Below are positions 7,659 to 15,591 of a stretch of 64,000 bases of DNA, piece by piece. This DNA comes from Chitinophaga pinensis (GTDB lineage: Bacteria > Pseudomonadota > Gammaproteobacteria > Burkholderiales > SG8-41), in NCBI GenBank assembly GCA_943329075.2, contig CALQCM020000001.1, forward strand, positions 106,668 through 170,667, read 5' to 3'. Within the stretch, counting starts at the first letter, position 1; every line of letters starts with the position of its first letter. Under the pieces are notes generated by a model. That model saw only the letters and a list, made by a program, of their open reading frames with translations, searched no databases and was not told the origin of the DNA. Both the position numbers and the translations under genes were made by a program.

Positions 7659-8621
7659 CTATTGTTTGACACCGGTCGCCTTGACCACGTCGGCCCACGT
7701 CTTCATGTCCTGCTCGAGCATCTGCTGCATCGCCTCAGGCGAGAGCTTCATCGCCTCGGCGGCGTTCGCCGCGAAGATCTCGCGTGACTTCGGCGCCTCG
7801 ACGGCCCTGGCGAATTCGGCATTGAGGCGCTCGACAATCGCGCGCGGCGTGTTGGCCGGCGCGAACACCGCGGCGATCACCGCGGCGTCCACGCCTTTGA
7901 CCGTTTCGCCGAGCGCCGGTATGTCAGGGAAAGCGGCGGCGCGTTTGTCGGCGGTGATGCCGATGGCGACCAGCCGTTTGGAACGCACATATTCGATGGC
8001 CGCCGGTATGGTGTTGACGATGAGCGACAGCTCACCGGTCAGCAGCGATATGGTGGACGTTGCGCCGCCCTTGTAATTGACCATTTCGAGATTAATGCCG
8101 GCACGCATGCGGAATTTCTCCGCCGCCATGTGCGTGACAGTACCGACACCCGAATTGCCGCAGGTGATGGTGCCCGGACTTCTCTTCGCCAGCGCGATCA
8201 GTTCCTTCGTCGATTTCACACCCAGCGACGGATGCGCCACCATGATCAGCGGCGACGACGACACCGGCGCCACGGCAAGAAGATCGCGCTGCGGGTTGTA
8301 ATTGAGCTTGGAGTAGAGCGACGGGGTGATCGCATGCGTCGACATGTCGGTAAAGAGCAGCGTATAACCATCGGCCGCCGATTTGGCGACGAGCTCGGCG
8401 GCAATCGTGGTGCCCGCACCCGGCCGGTTCTCGACGATGACCTGCTGGCCGAGGCTCTTCGTCATTTCTGCCGCCGTCACGCGCGAAAAGGTATCGGTGG
8501 CGCCGCCGGTGGCGAAAGCCACGATCAACCGCACCGGTTTCGTCGGATAGGTTTGCGCGCCGACACTGCCGCACATTGTTGCGGCAACGGCTGCGCTGAT
8601 CACCGCGATCGTCCTTTGCAT
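7659..8621 (-). CDS. Bug-family tripartite tricarboxylate transporter receptor
   Basis: A 320-residue periplasmic binding protein. It begins MQRTIAVISAAVAATMCGSV (signal peptide, cleavage near GAQTYP) and continues TKPVRLIVAFATGGATDTFSR, GQQVIVENRPGAGTT and SAADGYTLLFTD, as in other Bug proteins. The start at 8621 is preceded by GGAGGAG; the open frame extends upstream to 8741 without support and would overlap the LLM oxidoreductase gene. It lies between an F420-type oxidoreductase and the Fo synthase on one strand. Confidence 0.93.
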   Translation of the reverse strand: MQRTIAVISAAVAATMCGSVGAQTYPTKPVRLIVAFATGGATDTFSRVTAAEMTKSLGQQVIVENRPGAGTTIAAELVAKSAADGYTLLFTDMSTHAITPSLYSKLNYNPQRDLLAVAPVSSSPLIMVAHPSLGVKSTKELIALAKRSPGTITCGNSGVGTVTHMAAEKFRMRAGINLEMVNYKGGATSTISLLTGELSLIVNTIPAAIEYVRSKRLVAIGITADKRAAAFPDIPALGETVKGVDAAVIAAVFAPANTPRAIVERLNAEFARAVEAPKSREIFAANAAEAMKLSPEAMQQMLEQDMKTWADVVKATGVKQ

Positions 8622-8656
8622 GCTCGGTCTCCTCCGGTTGCTGCGGATTGATGGGT

Positions 8657-9610
8657 TTATTTTTTTGCGAAAGCCGGCGCCACGTCGCGCACAAAAGTCT
8701 CCATCTGCGCGACCTGATCGGTACCCGCGATGCGTATGCACAAATCGGTGACCCCTGCCGCCTCATACAGCTTCAGCGTCTCAATCACCCTGGCAACCGG
8801 CCCCAGACCCATCAGCCCCCGATAATTGACACCGCCGCCGTAATATTCTGTGAGGAATTTCTGCGTATCGGCCTCGGCCTTGGCGACGTCGTTCTCGATG
8901 CGCACCGTCGTATACACGCACATCGGAAAATCCGGCAGCGCACGGTTCTGTTTCGCCAGCGCCTCGTTGCATAACTCACGCAGCTTGCGGCAATCGTCGT
9001 CGGTCAGATAAGTGGTGATGATGCCGTCGCCGAGCCGCGCGAAGCGGTCGATCTGCGCCGGGATGAATTCGCCGCGGTTGCCGGCGGTCATCAGCACCGG
9101 CGGGCCGGCTTCGTTCCACGGCAGCGGGCCGATGGTGTGATCGGTGAGTTTGAAATCGCTGCCCTGATAAGTCACGGGCTCGCCGCTCCACAGCTTGCGC
9201 CAGACGATCACATGTTCTTCGAGGTCCTTCACGCGGCGCTTGTGCACGCGGCCGCAGGCTTCCCATTCACGTTCGATCGCCGGCAGCTTCCAGCCGACGC
9301 CGAGGCCCAGCACCAAACGGCCTTGAGATATCTGGTCGATGTTGGCGAGTGCGCCGGCGAGCACTGTCGGCTGGCGCAACGCCGGCAACAGAATTGCAGT
9401 GCCGAGGCGCGCGCGTTTGGTGATTGCCGCAAGATAAGCCAGCGTCGTCAGCGGTTCGAGCCGCGGCTTGGCGACGATGCTGTCGCCGACCCAGACATCC
9501 ATGCCGGCGTCGTCGGCCATGCGCGCGATGGTCCAGCACTGTTCGACCGGCGGCCGCCGTGCCGATTGAATCACAACACCCCGGTGGGGCAATAACACGC
9601 CTAATTTCAT
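8657..9610 (-). CDS. LLM-class (luciferase-like) oxidoreductase, probably F420-dependent
   Basis: A 317-residue TIM-barrel luciferase-like monooxygenase-family protein. It starts MKLGVLLPHRGVVIQ and has LEPLTTLAYLAAITKRARLGTAILLPALRQP and GRLVLGLGVGWKLPAIERE, all standard for the TIGR03619-like subgroup, many members of which use F420 rather than FMN. Its place immediately upstream of the F420 biosynthesis genes strengthens the F420 assignment but does not prove it. The substrate is unknown; the flanking CaiB transferase, crotonase and Bug receptor hint at a carboxylate or acyl-CoA substrate. Confidence 0.87.
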   Translation of the reverse strand: MKLGVLLPHRGVVIQSARRPPVEQCWTIARMADDAGMDVWVGDSIVAKPRLEPLTTLAYLAAITKRARLGTAILLPALRQPTVLAGALANIDQISQGRLVLGLGVGWKLPAIEREWEACGRVHKRRVKDLEEHVIVWRKLWSGEPVTYQGSDFKLTDHTIGPLPWNEAGPPVLMTAGNRGEFIPAQIDRFARLGDGIITTYLTDDDCRKLRELCNEALAKQNRALPDFPMCVYTTVRIENDVAKAEADTQKFLTEYYGGGVNYRGLMGLGPVARVIETLKLYEAAGVTDLCIRIAGTDQVAQMETFVRDVAPAFAKK

Positions 9611-9635
9611 TCAAACCTCTCCTGAGTCCAAGACT

Positions 9636-9792
9636 GTAGCCCCGGAAGGAGCGCAGCGTATTCCGGGATCGGGATTGTCGCAAACTATCACGCCAAATTT
9701 CGCAGCCATCCCGAGCGAACGAGCTCTGCAATGGCGATCGGCTTTGCGGCACAACAGAACCCCGGAATACGCTGCGCTCCTGCCGGGCTACG
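9636..9792. repeat. Inverted pair of CCCGGA..GCGCTGC-type repeats
   Basis: Two copies of a roughly 32-base element flank the gap: one at about 9636-9668 (GTAGCCCCGGAAGGAGCGCA followed by GCGTATTCCGGG) and its reverse complement at about 9760-9792 (CCCGGAATACGCTGCGCTCC, then TGCCGGGCTACG). They form a long inverted repeat between the LLM oxidoreductase and CaiB genes. The arrangement resembles other dispersed palindromic repeats of proteobacteria. Confidence 0.75.
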
Positions 9793-9812
9793 AAAAAACG
9801 CGCGCCCGCCTC

Positions 9813-11036
9813 CTAAACCACACCATCCGCTTTGAGTTTAGCGATTTCAGCGTCACTCTTCTTCAGCGATTTGCGCAGAATTTCGTCAGTGTGCTGACCC
9901 AGCGCGGGCGGCGGTATTTCATGTTTGATCGGCGTGCCGGAAAAACGCATCGGGCTTGCCACCAGCGTCACCTTGCCGGCCACCGCATGCGGCATTTCGA
10001 TTTTCATGCCGCGCGCAATCACCTGCGGCTCTTCGAACACCTGCTGCAGCGTGTTGATCGGGCCGTTGGCAACACCGGCGTCGTCGAGCAGCTTCACCCA
10101 CTCTTTGGTGCTGCGTTTGGCGAAGACCGCATTCAACAGATCGGTAATCTCGGCGCGGTTCTGCACGCGCGCGGCATTCGTCGAAAACTTCGGATCCGTC
10201 GTGAACTCCATGCAACCGGCGACTTCGCAGAATTTCTTGAACAGGTTGTCGTTGCCGCAGGCGAGAATGATCGCGCCGTCCGCCGTGTTGAACGTCTGGT
10301 ACGGCACGATGTTCGGATGCGCGTTGCCGATGCGCTCGGGCGACACGCCGGTTGCCAGATAGTTCTGGCCCTGATTGGCCAGGTAAGCCACGGTCGTGTC
10401 GAGCAGTGCGACATCGATCCACTGGCCCTTGCCGGTGACGGCGCGATTCGCCAGTGCGGCGCAAATCGCAATCGACGCGTACATGCCGGTGGTCAGATCG
10501 ATGATCGGCACGCCGCAGCGCTGCGGGCCGCCGCCGGGCACATTGTCGGGTTCGCCGGTGATGCTCATCATGCCGCCCATGCCCTGCGCCATGAAATCGT
10601 AACCGGGGCGGTCTTTATAGGGCCCGGTCTGGCCGAAGCCCGTCACCGAACAATAAATGAGGCCCGGATTGATTTTCGCGAGGTCTTCGTAGCCGAGACC
10701 GTAACGCGCCAGATCACCGACCTTATAGTTTTCGAGCAGCACATCGCATTGCGCAGCGAGCTCGCGCACCAGTTGCTGGCCCTCGGGTTTGGTGAGATTC
10801 ACCGTGATCGAACGTTTGCCGCGGTTGGCAGCGCAGAAGTAGGCCGACTCTTTCGTTTCCTTGCCGTTTTGGTCTTTCAGAAACGGCGGCGCGTAGGCAC
10901 GCGAATCGTCGCCTTTCACCGGACGCTCGACCTTGATCACGTCGGCGCCGAGGTCAGCGAGGTTCTGCGCCGCCCACGGGGCGGCCAGCACGCGCGACAT
11001 GTCGAGAACTTTGATGTGGGAGAGCGGGCCGGACAT
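9813..11036 (-). CDS. CaiB/BaiF-family (class III) CoA transferase
   Basis: A 407-residue class III CoA transferase that would move CoA between carboxylic acids. Family sequence is clear: LSHIKVLDMSRVLAAPWAAQ, LADLGADVIKVERPVKGDD, YFCAANRGKRSITVNL, LYGLGYEDL-like text and the catalytic Asp in RPGYDFMAQGMGGMMSITG (D147, matching the Asp of formyl-CoA transferase). The start at 11036 has GAAGGAAAG before it; a frame extending to 11066 has no support. It lies between the crotonase and LLM oxidoreductase genes. Confidence 0.92.
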   Translation of the reverse strand: MSGPLSHIKVLDMSRVLAAPWAAQNLADLGADVIKVERPVKGDDSRAYAPPFLKDQNGKETKESAYFCAANRGKRSITVNLTKPEGQQLVRELAAQCDVLLENYKVGDLARYGLGYEDLAKINPGLIYCSVTGFGQTGPYKDRPGYDFMAQGMGGMMSITGEPDNVPGGGPQRCGVPIIDLTTGMYASIAICAALANRAVTGKGQWIDVALLDTTVAYLANQGQNYLATGVSPERIGNAHPNIVPYQTFNTADGAIILACGNDNLFKKFCEVAGCMEFTTDPKFSTNAARVQNRAEITDLLNAVFAKRSTKEWVKLLDDAGVANGPINTLQQVFEEPQVIARGMKIEMPHAVAGKVTLVASPMRFSGTPIKHEIPPPALGQHTDEILRKSLKKSDAEIAKLKADGVV

Positions 11037-11069
11037 ATTCTTTCCTTCGTGAAAAATCCAAAACAATTT

Positions 11070-11195
11070 CGTCGCTCTCGCGAAAGCGGGAGCCCAGTAT
11101 AGGGGTCACGATTCTTGATGGCGTGAGCTGTGCCCCCATCCTCCCTTCCCCCGCAAGCGGGGGAAGGGGATACCCGCTTTCGCGGGAATGACGCG
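11070..11195. repeat. Dispersed palindromic repeats between crotonase and CaiB genes
   Basis: A GCGGGAA-type copy at 11070-11102, a C-rich/G-rich hairpin at about 11145-11170 (CCCTTCCCCCGCAAGCGGGG, then GAAGGGG) and a second GCGGGAA-type copy at 11171-11195 in inverted orientation. The same families appear at 5034-5100, 7520-7640 and 13152-13356. No gene is visible in 11037-11260. Confidence 0.75.
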
Positions 11196-11260
11196 TCTAT
11201 TACTAATGGTTGTGCGATATTTTACGGCGCTGCGATGACTAGCGCCGCAGGTCTCACGCC

Positions 11261-12049
11261 TTACTTTCCCTTGAACGCGGGCTTGGTTTTATTGATGAAA
11301 GCATCGTAACCGATGCGATAGTCTTCGGTTTTAAAATAATCGAAGTTGGCGTCGATCTCAGCTGCGGTCAACGGCGCCGCCTGCGGTGTCAGCCGGCGGA
11401 TGAATTGTTTATGCCAGCGCGCCACCAGCGGTGCGCCATCGGCGATGCGCCGCGCAGTCGCATAGGCTTCGTCAACAACCTTGTCGTCGGCGACCACGCG
11501 TGTCAGCAACCCTTTGGCAAACGCTTCGTCGGCGCGCCACATGCGCCCTTCAATCAAAATCTCCGCGGCGACCGCGCGACCGGCTACCGCGATCAATCCC
11601 GCCAGTTCGCCATAGGCCAGCGCGAAACCCAAGCGGTTGATCGGCACGCCGAGGCGCGCCGAGGCGCCGGCGATTCTGAGATCGCAACAGCACGCCAGCT
11701 CCAGCCCGCCACCGGCGCAAGCCCCTTTGATCAGCGCCACTGTCGGATGCCGGCACTCGCCCACCGCCTTCAATGCGTTGGCGACGGTTTCGAGGTGATA
11801 GACCTTGCCCTGCGCGAAATCGTTGCGCACCTCGGCAAACTCGGCGATGTCGGCACCCGCCGCAAACGCATCATCCCCCGCGCCGCGCAGCACGATGCAG
11901 CGCAGCGCGTCATCGGCCGACAGTTCGCGCATCACGCGCGCGAGTGTCTGCCACATCGCGACAGTCAGCGCGTTGAGCTTGGCGGGGTTGTTGATGGCGA
12001 CGGTGGCAATGACGCCGTCGCGGGTGACGTCGATGGAGGACAAGTTCAC
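11261..12049 (-). CDS. Enoyl-CoA hydratase/isomerase (crotonase) family protein
   Basis: A 262-residue crotonase-fold protein with the oxyanion-hole segment GAGDDAFAAGADIAEF and GACAGGGLELACCCDLRIAG. One catalytic Glu of the hydratases is present (E117 in GGGLE), but the second, 20 residues later, is Ile137 in LGVPINRLG. So a true hydratase reaction is doubtful; isomerase, decarboxylase or another crotonase reaction should be considered. The start is GTG at 12049 with a weak ribosome site. It closely resembles the crotonase at 30203-30982, sharing the run RGAGD[DE]AFAAGADIAEFA. The next gene on this strand is the CaiB transferase. Confidence 0.88.
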   Translation of the reverse strand: MNLSSIDVTRDGVIATVAINNPAKLNALTVAMWQTLARVMRELSADDALRCIVLRGAGDDAFAAGADIAEFAEVRNDFAQGKVYHLETVANALKAVGECRHPTVALIKGACAGGGLELACCCDLRIAGASARLGVPINRLGFALAYGELAGLIAVAGRAVAAEILIEGRMWRADEAFAKGLLTRVVADDKVVDEAYATARRIADGAPLVARWHKQFIRRLTPQAAPLTAAEIDANFDYFKTEDYRIGYDAFINKTKPAFKGK

Positions 12050-12090
12050 TTTCTGAAAACGCCTATTTTAGGATTTGCCTGTGCGGGTGA

Positions 12091-12423
12091 CTAGCCAAAA
12101 AAACCGCGCAATTCATTCAACACGACCAGCGCCGCCGCCCCCGACCCCACGGCGAGAAACACATTGCCCTTTAGTCCGCGGTAGATGAAGAGGCCGAGCA
12201 GACAGGCGAACATGCGATGCCAGAACAGGCTGCCCGCAAGCGGCCCGGTCGGCATGACAATGAGGCGCATGACGAGGCCGGCGATCATGGCGTAGGCGAC
12301 GCAACTGACCCAGCGGAACAAATCGCTGTCGGGCTCAAGTCGGCCACCGAGCAGCACGCCGAGCCCGCGCCACGCATAGGTGCCGAGCGTGCAGAGAATC
12401 ATCAACAGCCAGAGATCACTCAC
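12091..12423 (-). CDS. azlD: AzlD-family branched-chain amino acid export subunit
   Basis: A 110-residue hydrophobic protein with about four membrane segments (LWLLMILCTLGTYAWRGLGV at the start and LFRWVSCVAYAMIAGLVMRL next), matching the small AzlD subunit that works with AzlC to export branched-chain amino acids or analogues. The start is GTG at 12423 with GGGGG upstream; it overlaps the azlC end by 8 nt, as is normal for azlCD pairs. Confidence 0.87.
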   Translation of the reverse strand: MSDLWLLMILCTLGTYAWRGLGVLLGGRLEPDSDLFRWVSCVAYAMIAGLVMRLIVMPTGPLAGSLFWHRMFACLLGLFIYRGLKGNVFLAVGSGAAALVVLNELRGFFG

Positions 12424-13126
12424 GGTGCGCCCCCATCAGTTTGTTGAGGCCGAAGGCCAGCGTGCCGCCGACCACACCGGCAAAAATCACGCTCCACTCG
12501 GGTGTGAGCAGATGAAACAGCGGGCCGGCGATGGCGCCGCAGGCGAGTGCGAGTGCGCCCATGCGCTCGCGCACTTCGCCGGCGAGCAGCACGAAAAAAT
12601 TGATCGGCGTGAGGAAGATCAATCCGAGTTGCACCGCGGGCGGAATCGACGCGGCGGCATAGTAGCCCAGCGCACCGAAGATCGCGCCGACGACGATGCA
12701 ATTGAGTGAAAAGCCGATGAAATAGCTGATGCGCTCGACGCTCGGCATCTGCTGCAACCGCGGCATGCACACCACCCACGAGGTCATGGCGATGAAGTGG
12801 GCGGTGACGTAATAGCGCCAGCGCGGATGCGCGGGGTCGCGCATCAGCGGCATGATGGTGATGCTCATCGGCAGGAAACGCACGTTGGTCAGCATCACCG
12901 CCAGCAGCACGGCGACCCACGGCGCGCCGACCATCCACATATCGACCATGACGAGCTGGCCGGGCAGTGCCCAGATGGTGAAGGTCGACACGACGATCGC
13001 CCACACCGATACCGCGGTGGCGCTGGCGAAGGCGCCGAGGCCGAGGTAGTTGGCAGCGATGACGGCGATCGGCGCGCCGATCGATTCGCGCGCGCCGCGC
13101 CAGAATGCGGTGGATTGGGTGCTCAC
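12416..13126 (-). CDS. azlC: AzlC-family branched-chain amino acid export permease
   Basis: A permease of about 236 residues. AzlC-type sequence begins at STAFWRGARESIGAPIAVIA and includes FLPMSITIMPLMRDP and several hydrophobic helices. The open frame runs upstream to 13318, but those 64 extra residues are translation of dispersed repeats (they contain VIPAQAGIQ) and are not real protein. I therefore choose the GTG at 13126, which gives the normal family length. It overlaps azlD by 8 nt. The ribosome site is weak, so the exact start is uncertain by a few codons. Confidence 0.82.
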   Translation of the reverse strand: MSTQSTAFWRGARESIGAPIAVIAANYLGLGAFASATAVSVWAIVVSTFTIWALPGQLVMVDMWMVGAPWVAVLLAVMLTNVRFLPMSITIMPLMRDPAHPRWRYYVTAHFIAMTSWVVCMPRLQQMPSVERISYFIGFSLNCIVVGAIFGALGYYAAASIPPAVQLGLIFLTPINFFVLLAGEVRERMGALALACGAIAGPLFHLLTPEWSVIFAGVVGGTLAFGLNKLMGAHRE

Positions 13127-13151
13127 GCGCTGACCGTCGGCCACAAACACT

Positions 13152-13356
13152 GCGTCACTCCCGCGAAAGCGGGAGTCCAGAATTGCGGCCCGGGAACAAA
13201 TCGCTGCTGACTGGATACCCGCTTGCGCGGGTATGACGTTACTAACAGAGGCCGCGCAGTCGGTACGTAGGGGGCGCGTTTCGCACCATCCATCACTGCC
13301 TCCGCGTGCGCAGCGCACACCCTACGACTGGATTCCCGCTTTCGCGGGAATGACGG
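13152..13356. repeat. Cluster of three GCGGGAA palindromic repeats
   Basis: Copies at 13152-13183, 13211-13240 and 13328-13356, each with a CCCGC..GCGGG core, the first in one orientation and the other two in the opposite one. Between them, at about 13262-13325, lies a GTAGGG..CCTACG-type imperfect palindrome of the kind also seen at 16734 and 51976. This non-coding block separates azlC from the SMP-30 gene and reads through as open frame on the minus strand. Confidence 0.8.
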
Positions 13357-13402
13357 CTCTAGTAGATGCAATGCATTTTCCACAAGCCGCCAAAACCAAT
13401 TG

Positions 13403-14329
13403 TTACTGATGCGCGAACAGCTTTTTGCCCGCGACCGGCAGCTTGGCGACGAGGATGTCACCCGACAGCGACTCGGTGATGTAGAGCGTTTTGAGATCCG
13501 GGCCGCCGACAGCGATGTTGGCGAGGTGGTGGTGCTTGTGGTCCGGCGAATGGATCAGATGCGTCGGCAGCATATTGCTGTCGAAGCGCCACACACCAAC
13601 ACCCAACTGGCACACCAGCAAACCGTTTTCCGAATCCATCTCGACGCCATCCGGACCGCCGACGCCGCCCGAGAGTTGAATCGCCACGCCGGTTTTCGAA
13701 ATGTTGCCGTCGGCCATGATCGGCAGGCGCCAGATCTGCTGCGAGCGCGTGACACCGACGTAGCAATGTTTATCCGTGGTCGAGAGCGTGATGCCGTTGG
13801 GGCTTGGCACGTTGTCGCAGAGTCGGTCGAGGCGGCCGCTCATCGAGAGGCGGAACACGCGGCCGCTCGGATCGTGAATGCCGGTCTGACCCTGATCGGT
13901 GAAATACAGATCGCCATTGGCGGCGAAGTGCAAGTCGTTCAGGCCCTTGAAGCCTTCGCTGAACGCCGTGCGCAATATGGTTTCGATCTTGCCGGTTTTC
14001 GGGTCGAGCTGCAGCAAGCCCTCTTTGTAATCGCAAATGAAGATGCGGCCGTCCTTGTGAATCTTCAGGCCGTTAGGCCAGCCGTCGTATTGCGTGACCA
14101 GTTCCCATTCTTTTTTCGGCGTGATGCGGAAAATGCGGCCAAACGGAATATCGACAAACCACAGATTGCCCTCGCGGTCGAACGACGGGCCTTCAAGAAA
14201 GCATTCGACTTCGGCGCCCTGGCGATTGGGGTCGGACCATGAGGTGCGCTGCTTCTTGCGAAACTTTGCCGGCATCGACATGAACACTTCGGTTTGGATG
14301 AGTTCGAGCTTCTGGAACGGGTTGAACAT
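13403..14329 (-). CDS. SMP-30/gluconolactonase/LRE family protein
   Basis: A 308-residue six-bladed beta-propeller hydrolase. Family marks include CFLEGPSFDREGNLWFVDIP (metal Glu), GRIFICDYKEGLLQLDP, FKGLNDLHFAANGDLYFTD, PSPNGITLSTTDKHCYV and GGPDGVEMDSENGLLV (metal Asp). Such enzymes hydrolyse sugar lactones and related esters using a divalent metal. No signal peptide is seen. The start at 14329 has AGAGGA upstream. It diverges from a Bug receptor followed by a cycloisomerase-type enzyme, a combination that fits lactone-forming acid catabolism. Confidence 0.9.
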   Translation of the reverse strand: MFNPFQKLELIQTEVFMSMPAKFRKKQRTSWSDPNRQGAEVECFLEGPSFDREGNLWFVDIPFGRIFRITPKKEWELVTQYDGWPNGLKIHKDGRIFICDYKEGLLQLDPKTGKIETILRTAFSEGFKGLNDLHFAANGDLYFTDQGQTGIHDPSGRVFRLSMSGRLDRLCDNVPSPNGITLSTTDKHCYVGVTRSQQIWRLPIMADGNISKTGVAIQLSGGVGGPDGVEMDSENGLLVCQLGVGVWRFDSNMLPTHLIHSPDHKHHHLANIAVGGPDLKTLYITESLSGDILVAKLPVAGKKLFAHQ

Positions 14330-14517
14330 TTTTTATCCTCTGGTTTGCCGCGACCGCGGGCTGCTGGCTGAAATTGTCGAAGGTCAATGGAGCGCCTTCA
14401 CGCTGATTTTACCGCAGGCGGAAAGTTGACACCGGCCGGCCGCAAGGTTACGGTGTGCGCCCCGAAACCGTCACTGCACGCGCGTGCCGCACCGGCGGCG
14501 CCATTGGAGGAAAAACC
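14330..14517. promoter_or_regulatory. Divergent intergenic region (SMP-30 gene / Bug receptor)
   Basis: This 188-bp space lies between two divergently read genes and should hold both promoters. I see no convincing -35/-10 pair or palindrome by eye. The Shine-Dalgarno site of the plus-strand gene (TTGGAGG) is at its right end. Confidence 0.45.
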
Positions 14518-15498
14518 ATGAAGAAAGTTCTGCTGGCCACTCTGTTTGGAATTTTTGGTGCCACGGCCACCGCCGGCGCACAAGACTACCCGTCGCGCGC
14601 CATCAACCTGATCGTGCCGAACCCGCCCGGCGGCATGAACCAGATCCATGCGCAGCCGCTCGGCGCCATCATCGAGAAACTCTATAAGCAACCCGCCCCC
14701 GTGCTGAACAAGCCGGGCGCGACCGCCGCCGCCGGCACCGGCTTCGTCGCCAATGCGGCACCGGATGGTTACAACGTACTGGTCACCACGCCTAACATTT
14801 ATCTGGCCGTGGAAAAAGACAAGCTCTTCGGCATTGATTCGCCGTACAAACTCGAACAGCTCGCTCCGATCGCCCTGCTCTCCGCCGATCCGCTGGCGCT
14901 GTCGGTGCAGACCGAGAACCCGGTCAAGACCGTGAAGGAACTGGTTGCCGCCGCCAAGGCAAAGAACGGCGAACTGGCGTTTTCGTCCTCGGGCCTCTAC
15001 AGCATCACGCACATACCAATCCAGATGTTCCTCGACGCCGCGGGCATCAAGATGCGCCATGTGCCGACCACCGGCGGCGGCCCCGCCGTCATCCAGTTGC
15101 TCGGCGGACACGTCTACACGACAACGCAGGGCCTGGCTGCGGTCTACCCGCATGTGCACAGCGGCAAGATGAAAGTTCTCGCACTGACGAGCGCGAAACG
15201 CTCGGCCCTGCTGGCCGATGCGCCTACCCTGAAGGAATCAGGCTATGACGTCGAAGCTTATCTGTGGGTGGGCCTCTTCACCAATGCAGCGACACCCGAG
15301 GCAACGCTGACCAAGCTGCGCGAGGTGGTGCGCAAGTCGGTCGCCGATCCGGCCTTCCATGACGCGATGACCAAAGTGCAGGTAGCGCTCGACTATCGCG
15401 ACGGCCCGGAATTCAAAAAATTCTTCGACGCCGATTACAAGCGCCTCGGCCCGGTGGTGAAAACGATCGGCCGCGTCGAAGATCCAGCGAAGAAATAA
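14518..15498 (+). CDS. Bug-family tripartite tricarboxylate transporter receptor (divergent binding loop)
   Basis: A 326-residue periplasmic receptor with signal peptide MKKVLLATLFGIFGATATAG and mature start AQDYPSRAINLIVP. Unlike the other Bug proteins here, its ligand loop reads NPPGGMNQIHAQPLG: the usual GGxxD Asp is replaced, and NKPGATAAAGTG stands in for the NRAGA motif, so its ligand may differ. The start at 14518 is fixed by TTGGAGGAAAAACC; the frame extends back to 14455 without support. It precedes the cycloisomerase-type enzyme. Confidence 0.92.
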   Translation: MKKVLLATLFGIFGATATAGAQDYPSRAINLIVPNPPGGMNQIHAQPLGAIIEKLYKQPAPVLNKPGATAAAGTGFVANAAPDGYNVLVTTPNIYLAVEKDKLFGIDSPYKLEQLAPIALLSADPLALSVQTENPVKTVKELVAAAKAKNGELAFSSSGLYSITHIPIQMFLDAAGIKMRHVPTTGGGPAVIQLLGGHVYTTTQGLAAVYPHVHSGKMKVLALTSAKRSALLADAPTLKESGYDVEAYLWVGLFTNAATPEATLTKLREVVRKSVADPAFHDAMTKVQVALDYRDGPEFKKFFDADYKRLGPVVKTIGRVEDPAKK

Positions 15499-15591
15499 TC
15501 TGCAATCACGCAATACACGCCCCCTCTCCGCCATTGCGGGCAGGGGACGTTTCAAATTGAACCGACCAACGCACTGTTCCGGGAATCCCAC

